A stretch of DNA of 64,000 nucleotides from Ancylobacter dichloromethanicus (GCF_018390645.1 NZ_JAHBGC010000064.1:62001-126000); one strand, 5' to 3'. Counted from the first letter of the stretch, positions 8,687 through 17,624 are shown. The notes: a model not told the origin generated them from the sequence alone. Made by a program: numbers and translations.

Positions 8687-9364
8687 TCACGGTGCCGGCT
8701 TCGCGGCCGGAGCAGCGGGTCTGCCGCCCGGCAGCACCCCGTCGGCGCCCTTCATGCTGTTGGGCACGATCAGGCTTTCGATACGCCCACCATCGAAGCG
8801 CGACACGCCGCTGGTCAGGTCGACGGTCAGCTTCTTGCCGCGGATGACGTTCGGCCCGGAGGTGAGCACGACCGGATTGCCGGTGAGGGTGATGGTGTTG
8901 GCCCTGGTCTCGAACACGCCCTGGTCGCCGGTCGCGGTCTGCTCCTTGGTGGTCACCACCACGGAGCCGTTGATCTCCAGCCGGCGGATGGCGGAGGAAT
9001 TGATCGGGCTGCCGGCGGCGAGCGCCTCGCCGCTAGCCGGCTTGGCCGCCTCCTTGTCGCCGGCCGATGCGCCGGGCGCCTCCTTGCCGTCGTAGAACAC
9101 CACCAGTTCCTTGCAGCGCATCGTGGTGTCGCCCTGCTGCACCACGACATTGCCACTGAACACCGCCTGCTTCTGCTGGTCGCGGACCTCGAGGCTGTTG
9201 GCGTTGATGCGGATCGGCTGGTTGCGATTGGTCGCGAAACCCTGAAGCGCGTTCGGCACATTCTTGCCCTGCGCCAGGGCAGGCGGGGCCAGCGGGCCGA
9301 GGCACGCGGCGGCCATGATAAGGGCGACAAGACTGGCGCCGGTGAAAGCGTGGGGCATGTTCAT
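8687..9364 (-). CDS. lptA: lipopolysaccharide transport periplasmic protein LptA
   Basis: Periplasmic OstA/LptA-domain protein that bridges LptC and LptD for LPS transport. The start at 9364 gives a clean signal peptide (MNMPHAFTGASLVALIMAAA, cleavage after ALA). An in-frame GTG at 9415 overlapping the lptC stop would add 17 residues without signal-peptide character. The beta-jellyroll repeats begin at about residue 40 (INANSLEVRDQQKQAVFSG) and run to about 190, with a Pro/Ala-rich tail. It lies between lptC and lptB in the usual order. Confidence 0.92.
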   Translation of the reverse strand: MNMPHAFTGASLVALIMAAACLGPLAPPALAQGKNVPNALQGFATNRNQPIRINANSLEVRDQQKQAVFSGNVVVQQGDTTMRCKELVVFYDGKEAPGASAGDKEAAKPASGEALAAGSPINSSAIRRLEINGSVVVTTKEQTATGDQGVFETRANTITLTGNPVVLTSGPNVIRGKKLTVDLTSGVSRFDGGRIESLIVPNSMKGADGVLPGGRPAAPAAKPAP

Positions 9365-9411
9365 GCCTGCATGTCTAGCCGTGCCGGGCCGTGCGTTCAA
9401 TGCCGGGAGCC

Positions 9412-10200
9412 TCACGGCAGGGCTCCGGCCGCCGTCGTGCTGGCGGCGGGAGCGCTTCCGGAAGCCGCACCGCCGGGCCCGACCGCGCCTCCCGCCTCTT
9501 CGTCCGACACCGGCATCCTGAAATCGAGCTGGACGTTGCCGACGAGCAGGGCGCGCGAATCTTTCTGCAACACCTCCAGGCTGTCGGCGGTCAGCTTGCC
9601 GTCGAGATAGGTCAGCTCGACCGGGCTGTTCGACACCATCTTGCCGCCCTTGATGTCGATCGAGGCCTCCTTCAGCCGCCCGCCATAGCCGGACGAGGTG
9701 TCGAAGCTCACGCCGCCGTCCAGCGTCAGATTCTCGGTCTTGGTGTCGTAATGGCCGGCGATGGCGGTAAGGTTGGCCCAGCCCTTGTCCGCCAGCTCCA
9801 GCTTGGCCTCGATCTTGTCCAACGAGATCAGGTTGGGCTGCGTCAGGTCCTGCGAGGCGGCGAAGGCCGAGACGTTGTAGCTGCGATTATCGGCGGTGAA
9901 GCCGTGCAGGCGCGGAAATTCCATCTTCACCTGGGTGCCCGACAGCGACACCCGTCCAAGATCGAAGGGCAGGTCGACCCCGAGGGTGAAGGGATCGAGA
10001 TAGTTGACCGCCAGGGTCCCGCCAAGCGCCAGCAGCACGCCGAGCGGCAGGGCGACGCGAAAGAACCGCACCCGCCGGCTGTGGCGCCGGGCATGCTTGA
10101 ACAGCGTCGCCCGCGAAGGCGCGCGCGTCGACGCAGGGCGCGCCGGCGGCTCGCTCGCTTTCGCGCCCCGCTGCATGGGGGGTTCGACATGCTTGTTCAT
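9412..10200 (-). CDS. lptC: LPS export ABC transporter periplasmic protein LptC
   Basis: Bitopic inner-membrane protein that passes LPS from LptBFG to LptA. The 262-residue product has a basic cytoplasmic N-terminus, one membrane segment at about 48-66 (FRVALPLGVLLALGGTLAV), and a periplasmic LptC/YrbK domain. A Gly/Ala-rich tail ends just before lptA. Position directly upstream of lptA-lptB-rpoN supports the call more than primary sequence, which is poorly conserved in this family. Confidence 0.9.
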   Translation of the reverse strand: MNKHVEPPMQRGAKASEPPARPASTRAPSRATLFKHARRHSRRVRFFRVALPLGVLLALGGTLAVNYLDPFTLGVDLPFDLGRVSLSGTQVKMEFPRLHGFTADNRSYNVSAFAASQDLTQPNLISLDKIEAKLELADKGWANLTAIAGHYDTKTENLTLDGGVSFDTSSGYGGRLKEASIDIKGGKMVSNSPVELTYLDGKLTADSLEVLQKDSRALLVGNVQLDFRMPVSDEEAGGAVGPGGAASGSAPAASTTAAGALP

Positions 10201-10353
10201 GCGCGACGGTTCATCCCCGACTGACGGCCGCCGCCCGCATAACGGCCACCGCCCAAAATGGCGGCTTCCGGCCGAAGGCGCAAGCCGAAGCGGCCACGGG
10301 CCCCCAACTGCCGTGAGAAGCCGGCGATTGTCGGGCAGGCCGGGATTTCACGC

Positions 10354-10986
10354 TCACGTATGCGCGAAGATGTCCTCGTCCGGCCATCCCGCCAGGTCGA
10401 GCCGGGCGCGGGTGGGCAGAAAGTCGAAGCAGGCCTGCGCCAGCTCGCCGCGCCCCTCGCGCGCCAGCATGGCGGCCAGCCTCGCCTGCAGCGCGTGCAG
10501 GTGCAGCACGTCGGACGCCGCATAGCTGAGCTGGGCGTCGCTCAGTTCCTCGGCCGCCCAGTCCGAACTCTGCTGCTGCTTGGAGAGGTCGATGCCGAGC
10601 AGTTCGCGCACCAGCTCCTTCAGTCCGTGGCGGTCGGTATAGGTGCGGGTCAGCCGCGAGGCGATCTTGGTGCACCACACCGGCGAGACTGTCAGCCCGA
10701 AGGTCTTGCCCAGCACCGCGATGTCGAAGCGGGCGTAATGAAACAGCTTCACGCTGCGCGGGTCGGTCAGCAGACGCTCCAGATTGGGCGCGCTGCCCGG
10801 CCCCGCCCCGGCCGGAATCTGCACCACGTCAGCGGTGCCGTCGCCGGGCGAAAGCTGCACCACGCACAACCGGTCGCGATGCGGGTTGAGCCCCAGCGTC
10901 TCGGTGTCGATGGCGACGAAGGGGGCTGTCTCAGGTGTGTAGCGGGCGAGGTCGACAAGGTCGCCGCGGTGCAGGCGGATGCTCAT
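10354..10986 (-). CDS. rnd: ribonuclease D-type 3'-5' exonuclease
   Basis: DEDDy exonuclease. The DxE motif is AIDTETLG (Asp27, Glu29), the second acidic motif is HYARFDIAVL, and the YxxxD motif is SYAASDVLHL. At 210 residues it has only the catalytic domain; the HRDC domains of full-length RNase D (about 375 residues) are absent, which is the common short alphaproteobacterial form. The likely role is tRNA 3'-end trimming. It lies 150 bases upstream of lptC on the same strand. Confidence 0.88.
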   Translation of the reverse strand: MSIRLHRGDLVDLARYTPETAPFVAIDTETLGLNPHRDRLCVVQLSPGDGTADVVQIPAGAGPGSAPNLERLLTDPRSVKLFHYARFDIAVLGKTFGLTVSPVWCTKIASRLTRTYTDRHGLKELVRELLGIDLSKQQQSSDWAAEELSDAQLSYAASDVLHLHALQARLAAMLAREGRGELAQACFDFLPTRARLDLAGWPDEDIFAHT

Positions 10987-11059
10987 GGGAACCGTGCGTT
11001 CAGGAGTTTCGGCTCCTTAGCACCACCCTGCCCGCTCCCGCAACCGCAACGGGAGCGGC

Positions 11060-12031
11060 TCAGACCAGCAGCGCGTCGGCGAGAAGGCCGGCAAACAGCA
11101 TCAGCCCGGCGTCGCGGTTGGAGCGGAACAGCCGCAGGCACAGGTCGCGGTCGTCAATGTCGAGCCGGCGCACCTGGGTGGCGAGATGCACGGCGAAGAC
11201 GCCGAGCCCGGCCCAGGCGACAGGTCCGGCTGCTGCCATCGCCAAAGCAAGGCCGATCAGCACCACCGCCGCGCCATACAGGCCGACCAGCCATTTGCGC
11301 GTGTCGCCGGCGAACAGCAGGGCGGAGGACTTCACCCCGACGACGGCGTCGTCCTCGCGGTCCTGATGGGCGTAGATGGTGTCATATCCCACCACCCACA
11401 GCGCCGAGCCGGCATAGAGAAGAAAGGCCGCGGCCGGCAATGCCTCGTCGAGCGCGGCGAAACCCATCAGCGCGCCCCAGGAGAAGGTGAGCCCCAGCAC
11501 CAGCTGTGGAATCCAGATCACCCGCTTCATCAGCGGGTAGACCGCCACCAGCCCCAGCGAGGACAGGGCCACCCCGATGGCGAAGCCCGGCAGGCAGAGC
11601 AGCACGACCAGCCCGGCGAGGCCCTGCAGCGCGAGAAAGGCGACGGCGCCCTTCAGCGTCACCTGCCCCGACGGCAAGGGTCGCGAGCGCGTGCGCTCAA
11701 CCAAACCATCGATGTCGCGGTCGAGAATGTCGTTCCAGGTGCAGCCGGCACCGCGCATCGCCACCGCGCCGATAGCGAACAGCACCAGCAGCACCGCCGC
11801 ATGAACATAATCGGGCGTGCCGGCGGCGCCCTGCATTCGCAGGGCAAGCGCCACCGACCACCAGCACGGGATGAGCAGCAGCCAGCTGCCGATCGGCCGG
11901 TCGGCCCGCGCGAGGCGCAGAAAAGGGCGCAACGCGGCCGGCGCGCGCCGGTCGACCCAGTTGCGATCGGAATCGGCGGGCGCCGGAGCCGGGGAGTGCG
12001 GCGCTGCGGGAGCCGGCGCGGCGGGTGTCAT
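11060..12031 (-). CDS. ubiA: 4-hydroxybenzoate octaprenyltransferase UbiA
   Basis: Integral membrane prenyltransferase that joins a polyprenyl diphosphate to 4-hydroxybenzoate in ubiquinone synthesis. The two Asp-rich Mg-diphosphate sites are NDILDRDID and DREDD. About eight to nine hydrophobic helices span the protein, starting near residue 50 (GSWLLLIPCWWSVALAL). The start at 12031 (MTPAAPAPA) lies 4 bases after the upstream gene's stop, suggesting translational coupling; a longer open frame upstream lacks family similarity. The length is 323 residues. Confidence 0.93.
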   Translation of the reverse strand: MTPAAPAPAAPHSPAPAPADSDRNWVDRRAPAALRPFLRLARADRPIGSWLLLIPCWWSVALALRMQGAAGTPDYVHAAVLLVLFAIGAVAMRGAGCTWNDILDRDIDGLVERTRSRPLPSGQVTLKGAVAFLALQGLAGLVVLLCLPGFAIGVALSSLGLVAVYPLMKRVIWIPQLVLGLTFSWGALMGFAALDEALPAAAFLLYAGSALWVVGYDTIYAHQDREDDAVVGVKSSALLFAGDTRKWLVGLYGAAVVLIGLALAMAAAGPVAWAGLGVFAVHLATQVRRLDIDDRDLCLRLFRSNRDAGLMLFAGLLADALLV

Positions 12032-12035
12032 CGGC

Positions 12036-12794
12036 TCAGCGCAGCGCGTCGCCGCCGAGCGTGTCGAACACGCCGCCCGGAGGGGTCTCCATGGTCGGCA
12101 ATCCGCTCGACAGGCCGAGGCCCGCCGACACCGAGCCCTGCGGCGGCGGCCCGCCGGGGCCGGCCCCACCGCCGCTCTCCTGCATCTTGGCCACCTGGCA
12201 GATGCGGTTGCGCGTGGTGTTCACCGAGGAGACGTTCTCCTTGAACTTGGTCAGCACCTCGTCCGGCACGCCGCACTTCGCCTTGTTGGTGCTGAGGAAG
12301 GAGTAGAAGTTCTGCTGCGCGCTGGCGAAACTGCGGAACATCGGGCACAGCTCGGACGGTGACAGCTTCTTCTTGGCTGCGCCCTGCAGCGCTCCGCCGC
12401 GTGTTTCCACCTCACCGCGCAGCTTCGCGACCTGTTCCTGGCACTCGGCCGCGTTCGGGTTGGCCTGTCGCGGGGCTTCGATCGCCGCGCCCGCGCCGGG
12501 CGAAAAGCCCGGTGCGGCGCTCCCCGGGGAGGCCGGCCCGACGCTGGAGGAAAAGCCGGGATCGAACCCGGGAGCCGGTTCGGCCGCCGGCAGTTCCGCC
12601 TCGGGCTCCGGCACCGGGGTTACCGTCACCGCTCCGGAGGAGGCACCACCGGTCGAGCCGCCAGGGGCGCCGATCCATTGAGCTCCGGCCGGAAGCGTGC
12701 CGAGCGTGCCGGCGAGCAGGACACCTGCCAGCATCGGCGTCAGGGAGCTTGCCCGCAGGCGCATCGGGAGACGTTTCAAAGGCCAATCTCTCAT
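12036..12794 (-). CDS. secreted protein of unknown function with four cysteines
   Basis: I do not recognise a named family. The start at 12794 is chosen because the upstream in-frame codon at 12827 is TTG; the product is then 252 residues. It has a signal peptide (hydrophobic LTPMLAGVLLAGTLGTLPAG, cleavage near AGAQ) and a Pro/Gly/Ala-rich low-complexity stretch to about residue 105. A compact helical domain follows with four Cys (AECQ, ELCPM, KAKCG, NRICQ), probably two disulfides in the periplasm. The tail is Gly/Pro-rich. It is 4 bases upstream of ubiA. Confidence 0.75.
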   Translation of the reverse strand: MRDWPLKRLPMRLRASSLTPMLAGVLLAGTLGTLPAGAQWIGAPGGSTGGASSGAVTVTPVPEPEAELPAAEPAPGFDPGFSSSVGPASPGSAAPGFSPGAGAAIEAPRQANPNAAECQEQVAKLRGEVETRGGALQGAAKKKLSPSELCPMFRSFASAQQNFYSFLSTNKAKCGVPDEVLTKFKENVSSVNTTRNRICQVAKMQESGGGAGPGGPPPQGSVSAGLGLSSGLPTMETPPGGVFDTLGGDALR

Positions 12795-12909
12795 CAGGTG
12801 GTCGATCGGTGCCGTTTCGATGACCAAGCGTGATACAGAGGCACGGAAGATTGGGCAACATCACGGCGTGCGCGATATTGCCCGCACGAATCCGGACGAA
12901 AACCGCCTC

Positions 12910-13677
12910 ATGACCCGCGCTCACGACGATTCCACCGCCGAACCCTATGATTTCCGTGCCCAACGGCTCCTTGTCGGGGACGATCTCGCCGAAGGCGCCG
13001 CTATCCGGCTCGACCGCGACCGCGCGCATTATGTCTCGGATGTGATCCGCCTCGCGGTAGGCGGGCACCTCCATTTGTTCAACGGCCGCGACGGCGAATG
13101 GCGCGCGGTGCGCGAGGCCGGCGGCCGGCGCGAGGTGCTGCTGCGCTGCGAGGCGCAGCTCAGGCGCCAGTCGCCGCGGCCCGATCTCGATTATGTCTTC
13201 GCCCCGCTCAAGCACGCCCGGCTGGACTACATGGTGCAGAAGGCGGTGGAGATGGGCGCCGGCCGGCTGGTGCCAGTGATGACCCGCCGCACCCAGGCGA
13301 CGCGCGTCAACACCGAGCGCATGCGGGCCAACGCCATCGAGGCCACCGAGCAGTGCGGCATCCTCAATCTGCCCGACGTGCTCGAACCGGTCGCCCTGCC
13401 CCGCTGGCTGGCGGATCTGCCGCCCACCAGCACGCTGGTGTTCTGCGACGAGGCGGCGCCGCAGGCCGATGCGCTGGCACCGCTGCGCCAGGTCATCGCC
13501 AGCCCGCTGGCGGTGCTCATCGGCCCGGAAGGCGGTTTCGCGGAGGAGGAACGGCGCCTCCTTGCCGCCCGCCCCGGCGCCATCGTGCTGTCGCTCGGCC
13601 CGCGTATCCTGCGCGCCGATACCGCCGCCGTGGCGGCGCTCGCCCTGGTCCAGGCGGCCCGGCAGGCGAAAGGCTGA
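12910..13677 (+). CDS. rsmE: 16S rRNA (uracil-1498-N3)-methyltransferase RsmE
   Basis: SPOUT-family methyltransferase that modifies U1498 of 16S rRNA. An N-terminal PUA-like domain (about 15-85) is followed by the trefoil knot domain with the cofactor-binding blocks IGPEGGFAEEE and LSLGPRILRADTAAV. The start at 12910 (MTRAHDDSTAEPYDF) gives 255 residues, the family length; the open frame extends upstream but runs through the divergent promoter region. It is divergent from the secreted four-Cys gene and ubiA. Confidence 0.94.
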   Translation: MTRAHDDSTAEPYDFRAQRLLVGDDLAEGAAIRLDRDRAHYVSDVIRLAVGGHLHLFNGRDGEWRAVREAGGRREVLLRCEAQLRRQSPRPDLDYVFAPLKHARLDYMVQKAVEMGAGRLVPVMTRRTQATRVNTERMRANAIEATEQCGILNLPDVLEPVALPRWLADLPPTSTLVFCDEAAPQADALAPLRQVIASPLAVLIGPEGGFAEEERRLLAARPGAIVLSLGPRILRADTAAVAALALVQAARQAKG

Positions 13678-13770
13678 GGAAACAGCCCACGAACAAAACG
13701 CCCGCACCTTCTCTCGAAGTGCGGACGCAAAGCCGAAAACCTCAGAAAAATCAAGAGGTTAGAAAATGAG

Positions 13771-13855
13771 TGGTGCCCAGGAGAGGACTCGAACCTCCAC
13801 GGTGTTACCCACACGGACCTGAACCGTGCGCGTCTACCAATTCCGCCACCTGGGC
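13771..13855 (-). tRNA. tRNA-Leu (CAG)
   Basis: Complete cloverleaf on the minus strand. The acceptor stem is GCCCAGG/CCTGGGC, and the anticodon stem CACGG/CCGTG closes a TTCAGGT loop with anticodon CAG. It has a long class II variable arm, T loop TTCGAGT, and an encoded CCA end at 13771-13773. The length is 85 bases. Confidence 0.97.
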
Positions 13856-14198
13856 ATGTGGACCTTGCGGCCACGGCGGCGAGAGATAGTCGGGGGAACT
13901 CCCTCTTGTCAACGCGCTTTCGGCCCCGAGGCGTGGAAGCGGTGGAAATCTCCGCCTCGACAAGGGCCGCGCACTACAGACTGCGAGCTGCTGCCACTTC
14001 AAGCTGCTGTTCCCGACTGCGGGCTGCCGCCTCGCGCCATGCCGGCATCGGCTTCGAACGGGCCTTGCCGGCGGCGGATGCGCCCGGCGTGGCCGTCATG
14101 CGCGCAGACCCCGGCTCCAGGCGCGCGGCAACGCTGGACGCTGCCGCGGCGGCGCGCTAATCGTCGTGGCATGCCAATGCCGGGCCGGGAGACGTCAC
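13856..14198. other. intergenic region with the tRNA-Leu promoter
   Basis: The 343 bases between tRNA-Leu and the NDUFA9-like gene hold a promoter-like pair for the tRNA near the left end (13884-13912). I see no convincing gene in the rest; open frames here have no start signal or family resemblance. A GGGAG site at the right end serves the next gene. Confidence 0.5.
13884..13912 (-). promoter_or_regulatory. sigma-70 promoter for tRNA-Leu
   Basis: On the minus strand TTGACA (13907-13912), a 17-base spacer, then CTATCT (13884-13889), ending 28 bases before the tRNA 5' end. This form (TTGACA with a CTATnT -10) suits a strong alphaproteobacterial stable-RNA promoter. Confidence 0.6.
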
Positions 14199-15221
14199 AT
14201 GGTCGACATCACGAACGAACTGCCGCTGGAAAGCGAGGCTGAACTGGTCCAGCGCCCCGCGCCGATGGAGCGGCTGGTGACGATCTATGGCGGCTCCGGC
14301 TTTGTCGGCCGCCATGTGGTGCGCGCGCTGACGCGGCTTGGCTGGCGGGTGCGCGTCGCGGTGCGGCGGCCGGACCTCATCGGCCATCTCCAGCCGCTCG
14401 GCGCGGTGGGACAGATCATCCCGGTGCAGGCCAATCTGCGCTATCCCGCCTCGGTGCTGCGCGCGGCGGAAGGGGCGGAGGTGCTCATCAACCTTGTCGG
14501 CGTGCTGCATGAGAGCGGCCGCCAGAGCTTCGAGGCCGTGCACGCCTTCGGCGCCCGGCAGGTGGCGCAGGCGGCCCGGGAAGTGGGCGCGCGGCTGATC
14601 CACGGCTCCGCCATCGGCGCGGCCGCCGATTCCAGCTCGTTCTATGCCCGCAGCAAGGCCGCGGGCGAGGCGGCGGCGCTGGAGCTGGTGCCCGGCGCGG
14701 TGGTGATGCGCCCCTCCATCATGTTCGGGCCGGAGGATGATTTCTTCAACCGCTTCGCCGCCATGGCGCGGCTGTCGCCGGCGCTGCCGCTGATCGGCGG
14801 CGGACTGACGCGGTTCCAGCCGGCCTTTGTCGGCGATGTCGCCAGCGCCTTCGCCAAGGCGGTGGACGGGCTCGCGCGGCCGGGCACGATTTATGAGCTG
14901 GGCGGGCCGGAAGTGCTGACCTTCAAGCAACTGATGGAGATCCTTCTGGCCGAGATCGACCGCAAGCGCCTGCTGGTGCCGATGCCGGCCGGGCTGGCCT
15001 CGTTCAACGCCCGCTTCCTCGAATTGCTGCCGAACCCGCTGCTGACCCGCGACCAGGTCCGCCTCCTGGCCTATGACAACGTCGTCTCGGCGGCCGCCAA
15101 GGCGGAAGGGCGCACGCTGGAGGGGCTGGGCATCGCGCCGACGGCGCTGGGCGCCATCCTGCCCGGCTATCTCTGGCGCTACCGCAAGGCCGGCCAGTTC
15201 TCCCGGCCGGAAGCGGCCTGA
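14199..15221 (+). CDS. complex I NDUFA9-family NAD(P)-binding protein
   Basis: Atypical short-chain dehydrogenase of the NDUFA9 (39 kDa) family, which in mitochondria and some Alphaproteobacteria associates with respiratory complex I. The Rossmann motif YGGSGFVG is followed by RVRVAVRRP. The usual YxxxK is replaced by SSFYARSKAAGEAA (Tyr-Ala-Arg-Ser-Lys). The start at 14199 has GGGAG 8 bases upstream; ATG at 14265 (MERLVTIYGG) is an alternative. The length is 340 residues. Placement next to uppP is typical for this family in the order. Confidence 0.88.
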   Translation: MVDITNELPLESEAELVQRPAPMERLVTIYGGSGFVGRHVVRALTRLGWRVRVAVRRPDLIGHLQPLGAVGQIIPVQANLRYPASVLRAAEGAEVLINLVGVLHESGRQSFEAVHAFGARQVAQAAREVGARLIHGSAIGAAADSSSFYARSKAAGEAAALELVPGAVVMRPSIMFGPEDDFFNRFAAMARLSPALPLIGGGLTRFQPAFVGDVASAFAKAVDGLARPGTIYELGGPEVLTFKQLMEILLAEIDRKRLLVPMPAGLASFNARFLELLPNPLLTRDQVRLLAYDNVVSAAAKAEGRTLEGLGIAPTALGAILPGYLWRYRKAGQFSRPEAA

Positions 15222-15243
15222 AGCCCTCCCGATCCGAGAACAG

Positions 15244-15279
15244 AAAAGCCGCCGGACGCGCCAGCGCCGGCGGCTTTTT
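15244..15279. terminator. bidirectional rho-independent terminator
   Basis: Eight-base GC stem GCCGCCGG (15248-15255) / CCGGCGGC (15267-15274), flanked by AAAA on the left and TTTTT on the right. It lies between the convergent NDUFA9-like gene (+) and uppP (-) and has a T tract in both directions. Confidence 0.85.
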
Positions 15280-15305
15280 CATGCGTGCCGGTCGGTGCGG
15301 CGCCC

Positions 15306-16112
15306 TCAGCCCGTCAGCGCCAGCGCCACCAGGCCGACGCCGCCCACACCGATGCGCCACCAGCCGAACGGCGCGAAGCCGTGGCGGGAGACAAAGGCGA
15401 TGAGGCCGCGCACCACCGCCAACGCGGCGATGAAAGCGGCACCGAAGCCGACGACGATCAGCGTCGTGTCGTCGGCATTGAGCACGTCGCGATTCTTGTA
15501 GAGGTCGTAGGCAAAGGCGCCGGTCATGGTCGGCAGAGCCAGGAAGAACGAGAATTCGGCCGCCGCCGGCTTGCTGGCGCCCAGTAGCAGGCCACCGACG
15601 ATGGTCGAGCCCGAGCGCGACACGCCGGGAATCATGGCGAGGCACTGGATGAACCCGATCTTCAGCGCCAGCAGCGGCGGAAAGGCCATGGCATCCTCGT
15701 GCACCGGCTTCATCTTCAGCGTGTCCACCCATAGCAGCACGATGCCGCCGAGAATCAGCATCACGCAGATCAGCGAGGGGGTCTCGAACAGCACGCTCTT
15801 GATGAAGCCATGCGCGAGGGCGCCGATCACTGCGGCCGGCAGGAAGGCGATGAGGATGCCGAGGACGAAGTTGCGCGAGCGCGGGCTCGACGGCAGGGTG
15901 AGGAGGATCTTCAGAAACCGCTGGAAATACACCACAACGAGGGCGAGGATCGCGCCGAGCTGGATGACGACCTCGAACACCTTGCCCTCGCTCTCGAAGC
16001 CGAGGAAGTGGCCGGCGAGGAGGATATGGCCAGTTGAAGAGACGGGCAGGAACTCGGTAAAGCCTTCCAGCAGGCCGAGTAGGAAGGCTTCGAGCAAGGT
16101 GCCGAACGACAT
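15306..16112 (-). CDS. uppP: undecaprenyl-diphosphatase UppP (BacA)
   Basis: Integral membrane phosphatase that recycles undecaprenyl diphosphate for cell wall synthesis and gives bacitracin tolerance. Both catalytic signatures are present: [14 protein letters not shown] near the N-terminus and [13 protein letters not shown] in the middle. The start at 16112 ([13 protein letters not shown]) gives 268 residues, the family norm; the longer frame upstream is hydrophilic and unrelated. It converges on the NDUFA9-like gene through a shared terminator. Confidence 0.95.
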   Translation of the reverse strand: MSFGTLLEAFLLGLLEGFTEFLPVSSTGHILLAGHFLGFESEGKVFEVVIQLGAILALVVVYFQRFLKILLTLPSSPRSRNFVLGILIAFLPAAVIGALAHGFIKSVLFETPSLICVMLILGGIVLLWVDTLKMKPVHEDAMAFPPLLALKIGFIQCLAMIPGVSRSGSTIVGGLLLGASKPAAAEFSFFLALPTMTGAFAYDLYKNRDVLNADDTTLIVVGFGAAFIAALAVVRGLIAFVSRHGFAPFGWWRIGVGGVGLVALALTG

Positions 16113-16356
16113 GGGGCGGGTTCCGTGGGAAGAGGTGGCCGAACAGATGGGGGCGACCGGGCGGGCGCGGGCGCATCCTGTCCGCTTCGCACCGCACAAG
16201 CAACGTGACGCTGTGTCAGGCGGCGCCCTCGTTCCGCGACATAAAGTTTCGCCGCCGCCGGTGCCCGGCGGGGGCGGACATGAATCCGCCTCAACTGGCG
16301 GGTTCCCTTTCACCCGGTCGGCGTTGCCCGGAAATGGCGGCGTTTGGGAGTTTTCG

Positions 16357-17379
16357 ATGAAAAGTCTGGTTGCGGGCGCGCTGCTGTGGCTGGCGCTTGC
16401 CGGTGCCGCAGTGGCACAGGACCGTGGTTACGTTACGACAAATCTCAATCTGCGGGCGGGCCCCGGCACGGATTACCCCGTCGTCGTGGTGCTGGCCGAA
16501 GGCGCGCCGCTCACCATTTTCGGCTGTCTCGACGACTACAGCTGGTGCGACGTGGCCGTGGACGATGTGCGCGGCTGGGTGGCGGCGGCGTATATCGAAA
16601 CTGATTATCGCGGCCGGCGGGTCGAGTTCTACGATTACGCCCCGACCATCGGCGTGCCGATCATCGCCTTCAGTTTCAATGATTATTGGGGCCGCTATTA
16701 CCGCGGTCGGCCTTGGTACTCGACCTATGACCGCTGGGGGCCGGGCTACCGGCCGCCTTATCGGCCGGGCCCGCATCCGGGCCCGCGCCCGCCGGGCTGG
16801 GGGCCGGGCGGCCCCGGAGGTCCGGGTTGGGGTGGCCCTGGCAAGCCCGGAGGTCCCGGCGGCCCCGGTTGGGGCGGTCCCGGCAAGCCGGGCGGACCGG
16901 GTGGCCCTGGAAAGCCAGGTGGCCCGGGTGGCCCCGGCTGGGGTGGTCCCGGCAAGCCGGGTGGCCCCGGCTGGGGTGGTCCCGGCAAGCCGGGTGGCCC
17001 GGGTGGCCCCGGAGGTCCGGGTGGCCCCGGAAAGCCGGGTGGTCCGGGCGGTCCCGGCTGGGGCGGTCCCGGCAAGCCGGGTGGCCCGGGTGGCCCCAAT
17101 GCCGGCCGTCCGCCCCAGGGCGGGCCGCAGCAGGGGAGGCCTCCGCATCAGGGCGGGCGCCCGCCTCAACAGGGCGGCCGTCCCGAACAGGGGCGCCCGC
17201 CTCAAGGCAGGCCACCCCAGCAGGGTGGGCGGCCACCTCAGCAGGGCGGTCGTCCCGAGCAGGGGCGCCCGCAGCAGGGGAGGCCACCCCAGCAGGGTGG
17301 GCGCCCACCCCAGCAGGGGCAGAAGCCGGGTCAGGTGCGGGGGCCTTGCATCAAGGGCGCTCCCGGCTGCGGCAACTAG
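16357..17379 (+). CDS. secreted SH3-domain protein with collagen-like Gly/Pro tail
   Basis: Signal peptide ([20 protein letters not shown], cleaved after AQ), then a bacterial SH3 domain at about 22-80 ([32 protein letters not shown]). A Tyr/Arg-rich linker (about 85-145) precedes about 100 residues of Gly-Pro-rich repeats built from GGPG, GKPG and GWGG units. The tail consists of [17 protein letters not shown] repeats and ends in two Cys. It is probably envelope or surface associated and may bind cell wall. The start at 16357 has GGGAG upstream. The repeat number is likely to vary between strains. Function is not known. Confidence 0.85.
   Translation: MKSLVAGALLWLALAGAAVAQDRGYVTTNLNLRAGPGTDYPVVVVLAEGAPLTIFGCLDDYSWCDVAVDDVRGWVAAAYIETDYRGRRVEFYDYAPTIGVPIIAFSFNDYWGRYYRGRPWYSTYDRWGPGYRPPYRPGPHPGPRPPGWGPGGPGGPGWGGPGKPGGPGGPGWGGPGKPGGPGGPGKPGGPGGPGWGGPGKPGGPGWGGPGKPGGPGGPGGPGGPGKPGGPGGPGWGGPGKPGGPGGPNAGRPPQGGPQQGRPPHQGGRPPQQGGRPEQGRPPQGRPPQQGGRPPQQGGRPEQGRPQQGRPPQQGGRPPQQGQKPGQVRGPCIKGAPGCGN
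16801..17340 (+). repeat. tandem Gly-Pro and Gln-Gly-Arg-Pro coding repeats
   Basis: Two adjacent low-complexity blocks inside the SH3 gene. Bases 16801-17097 repeat short units such as GGTGGCCC and GGCAAGCCGGG. Bases 17101-17330 repeat units such as CAGCAGGGTGGGCG. All variants keep the reading frame. The nearly palindromic composition (GGnCC) keeps the opposite strand open too. Confidence 0.85.
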
Positions 17380-17478
17380 CAGGCGGGCGCGGACCCGGCG
17401 TCTCTCGCCGGGCCCGCGCTGCCGCACCAAGCGACGCGATGCCCGGTGAACAATGCCGGGCCGCGGCCTGTCGTACAC

Positions 17479-17507
17479 TTGAAATAATCCCGCCGCTCCT
17501 GTAGAGG
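17479..17507 (+). promoter_or_regulatory. possible promoter for rpmI-rplT
   Basis: TTGAAA (17479-17484), 17 bases, TAGAGG (17502-17507), about 120 bases upstream of rpmI. The -35 is a good match and the -10 is weak. The transcript would start just before the hairpin at 17521-17555. Confidence 0.4.
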
Positions 17508-17520
17508 GTGCGGCCTTCAA

Positions 17521-17555
17521 GAACCGCCCGGCTACAAGGGCTGCCGTGGCGGTTC
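17521..17555 (+). promoter_or_regulatory. hairpin in the rpmI-rplT leader
   Basis: Strong stem: GAACCGCC (17521-17528) pairs with GGCGGTTC (17548-17555), and CGGC (17529-17532) with GCCG (17543-17546) across a one-base bulge. No T tract follows, so it is not a standard terminator. Ribosomal protein L20 represses its own operon through mRNA structure in other bacteria, so a regulatory leader is possible but unproven here. Confidence 0.4.
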
Positions 17556-17624
17556 GAACGCTCACACTAGATTGGGCCGGGACATCCCCTCGCGGGAGCG
17601 CCGCCGGCTGTGGAGACCGAGCAA

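Noticed and set aside
13858-14160. A 100-codon frame between tRNA-Leu and the NDUFA9-like gene
   Set aside because: It covers the tRNA promoter, lacks a ribosome-binding site and has the composition of random GC-rich DNA.
16758-17099. Antisense frame encoding near-perfect Gly-Pro-Pro collagen repeats
   Set aside because: It mirrors the GGnCC repeats of the sense SH3 gene, has no ribosome-binding site or signal peptide, and the sense frame has both.
16801-17340. Direct repeats that might suggest a CRISPR array or minisatellite origin
   Set aside because: Units are short, vary at third positions, and stay in the SH3 gene's frame. There are no spacers and no cas genes.
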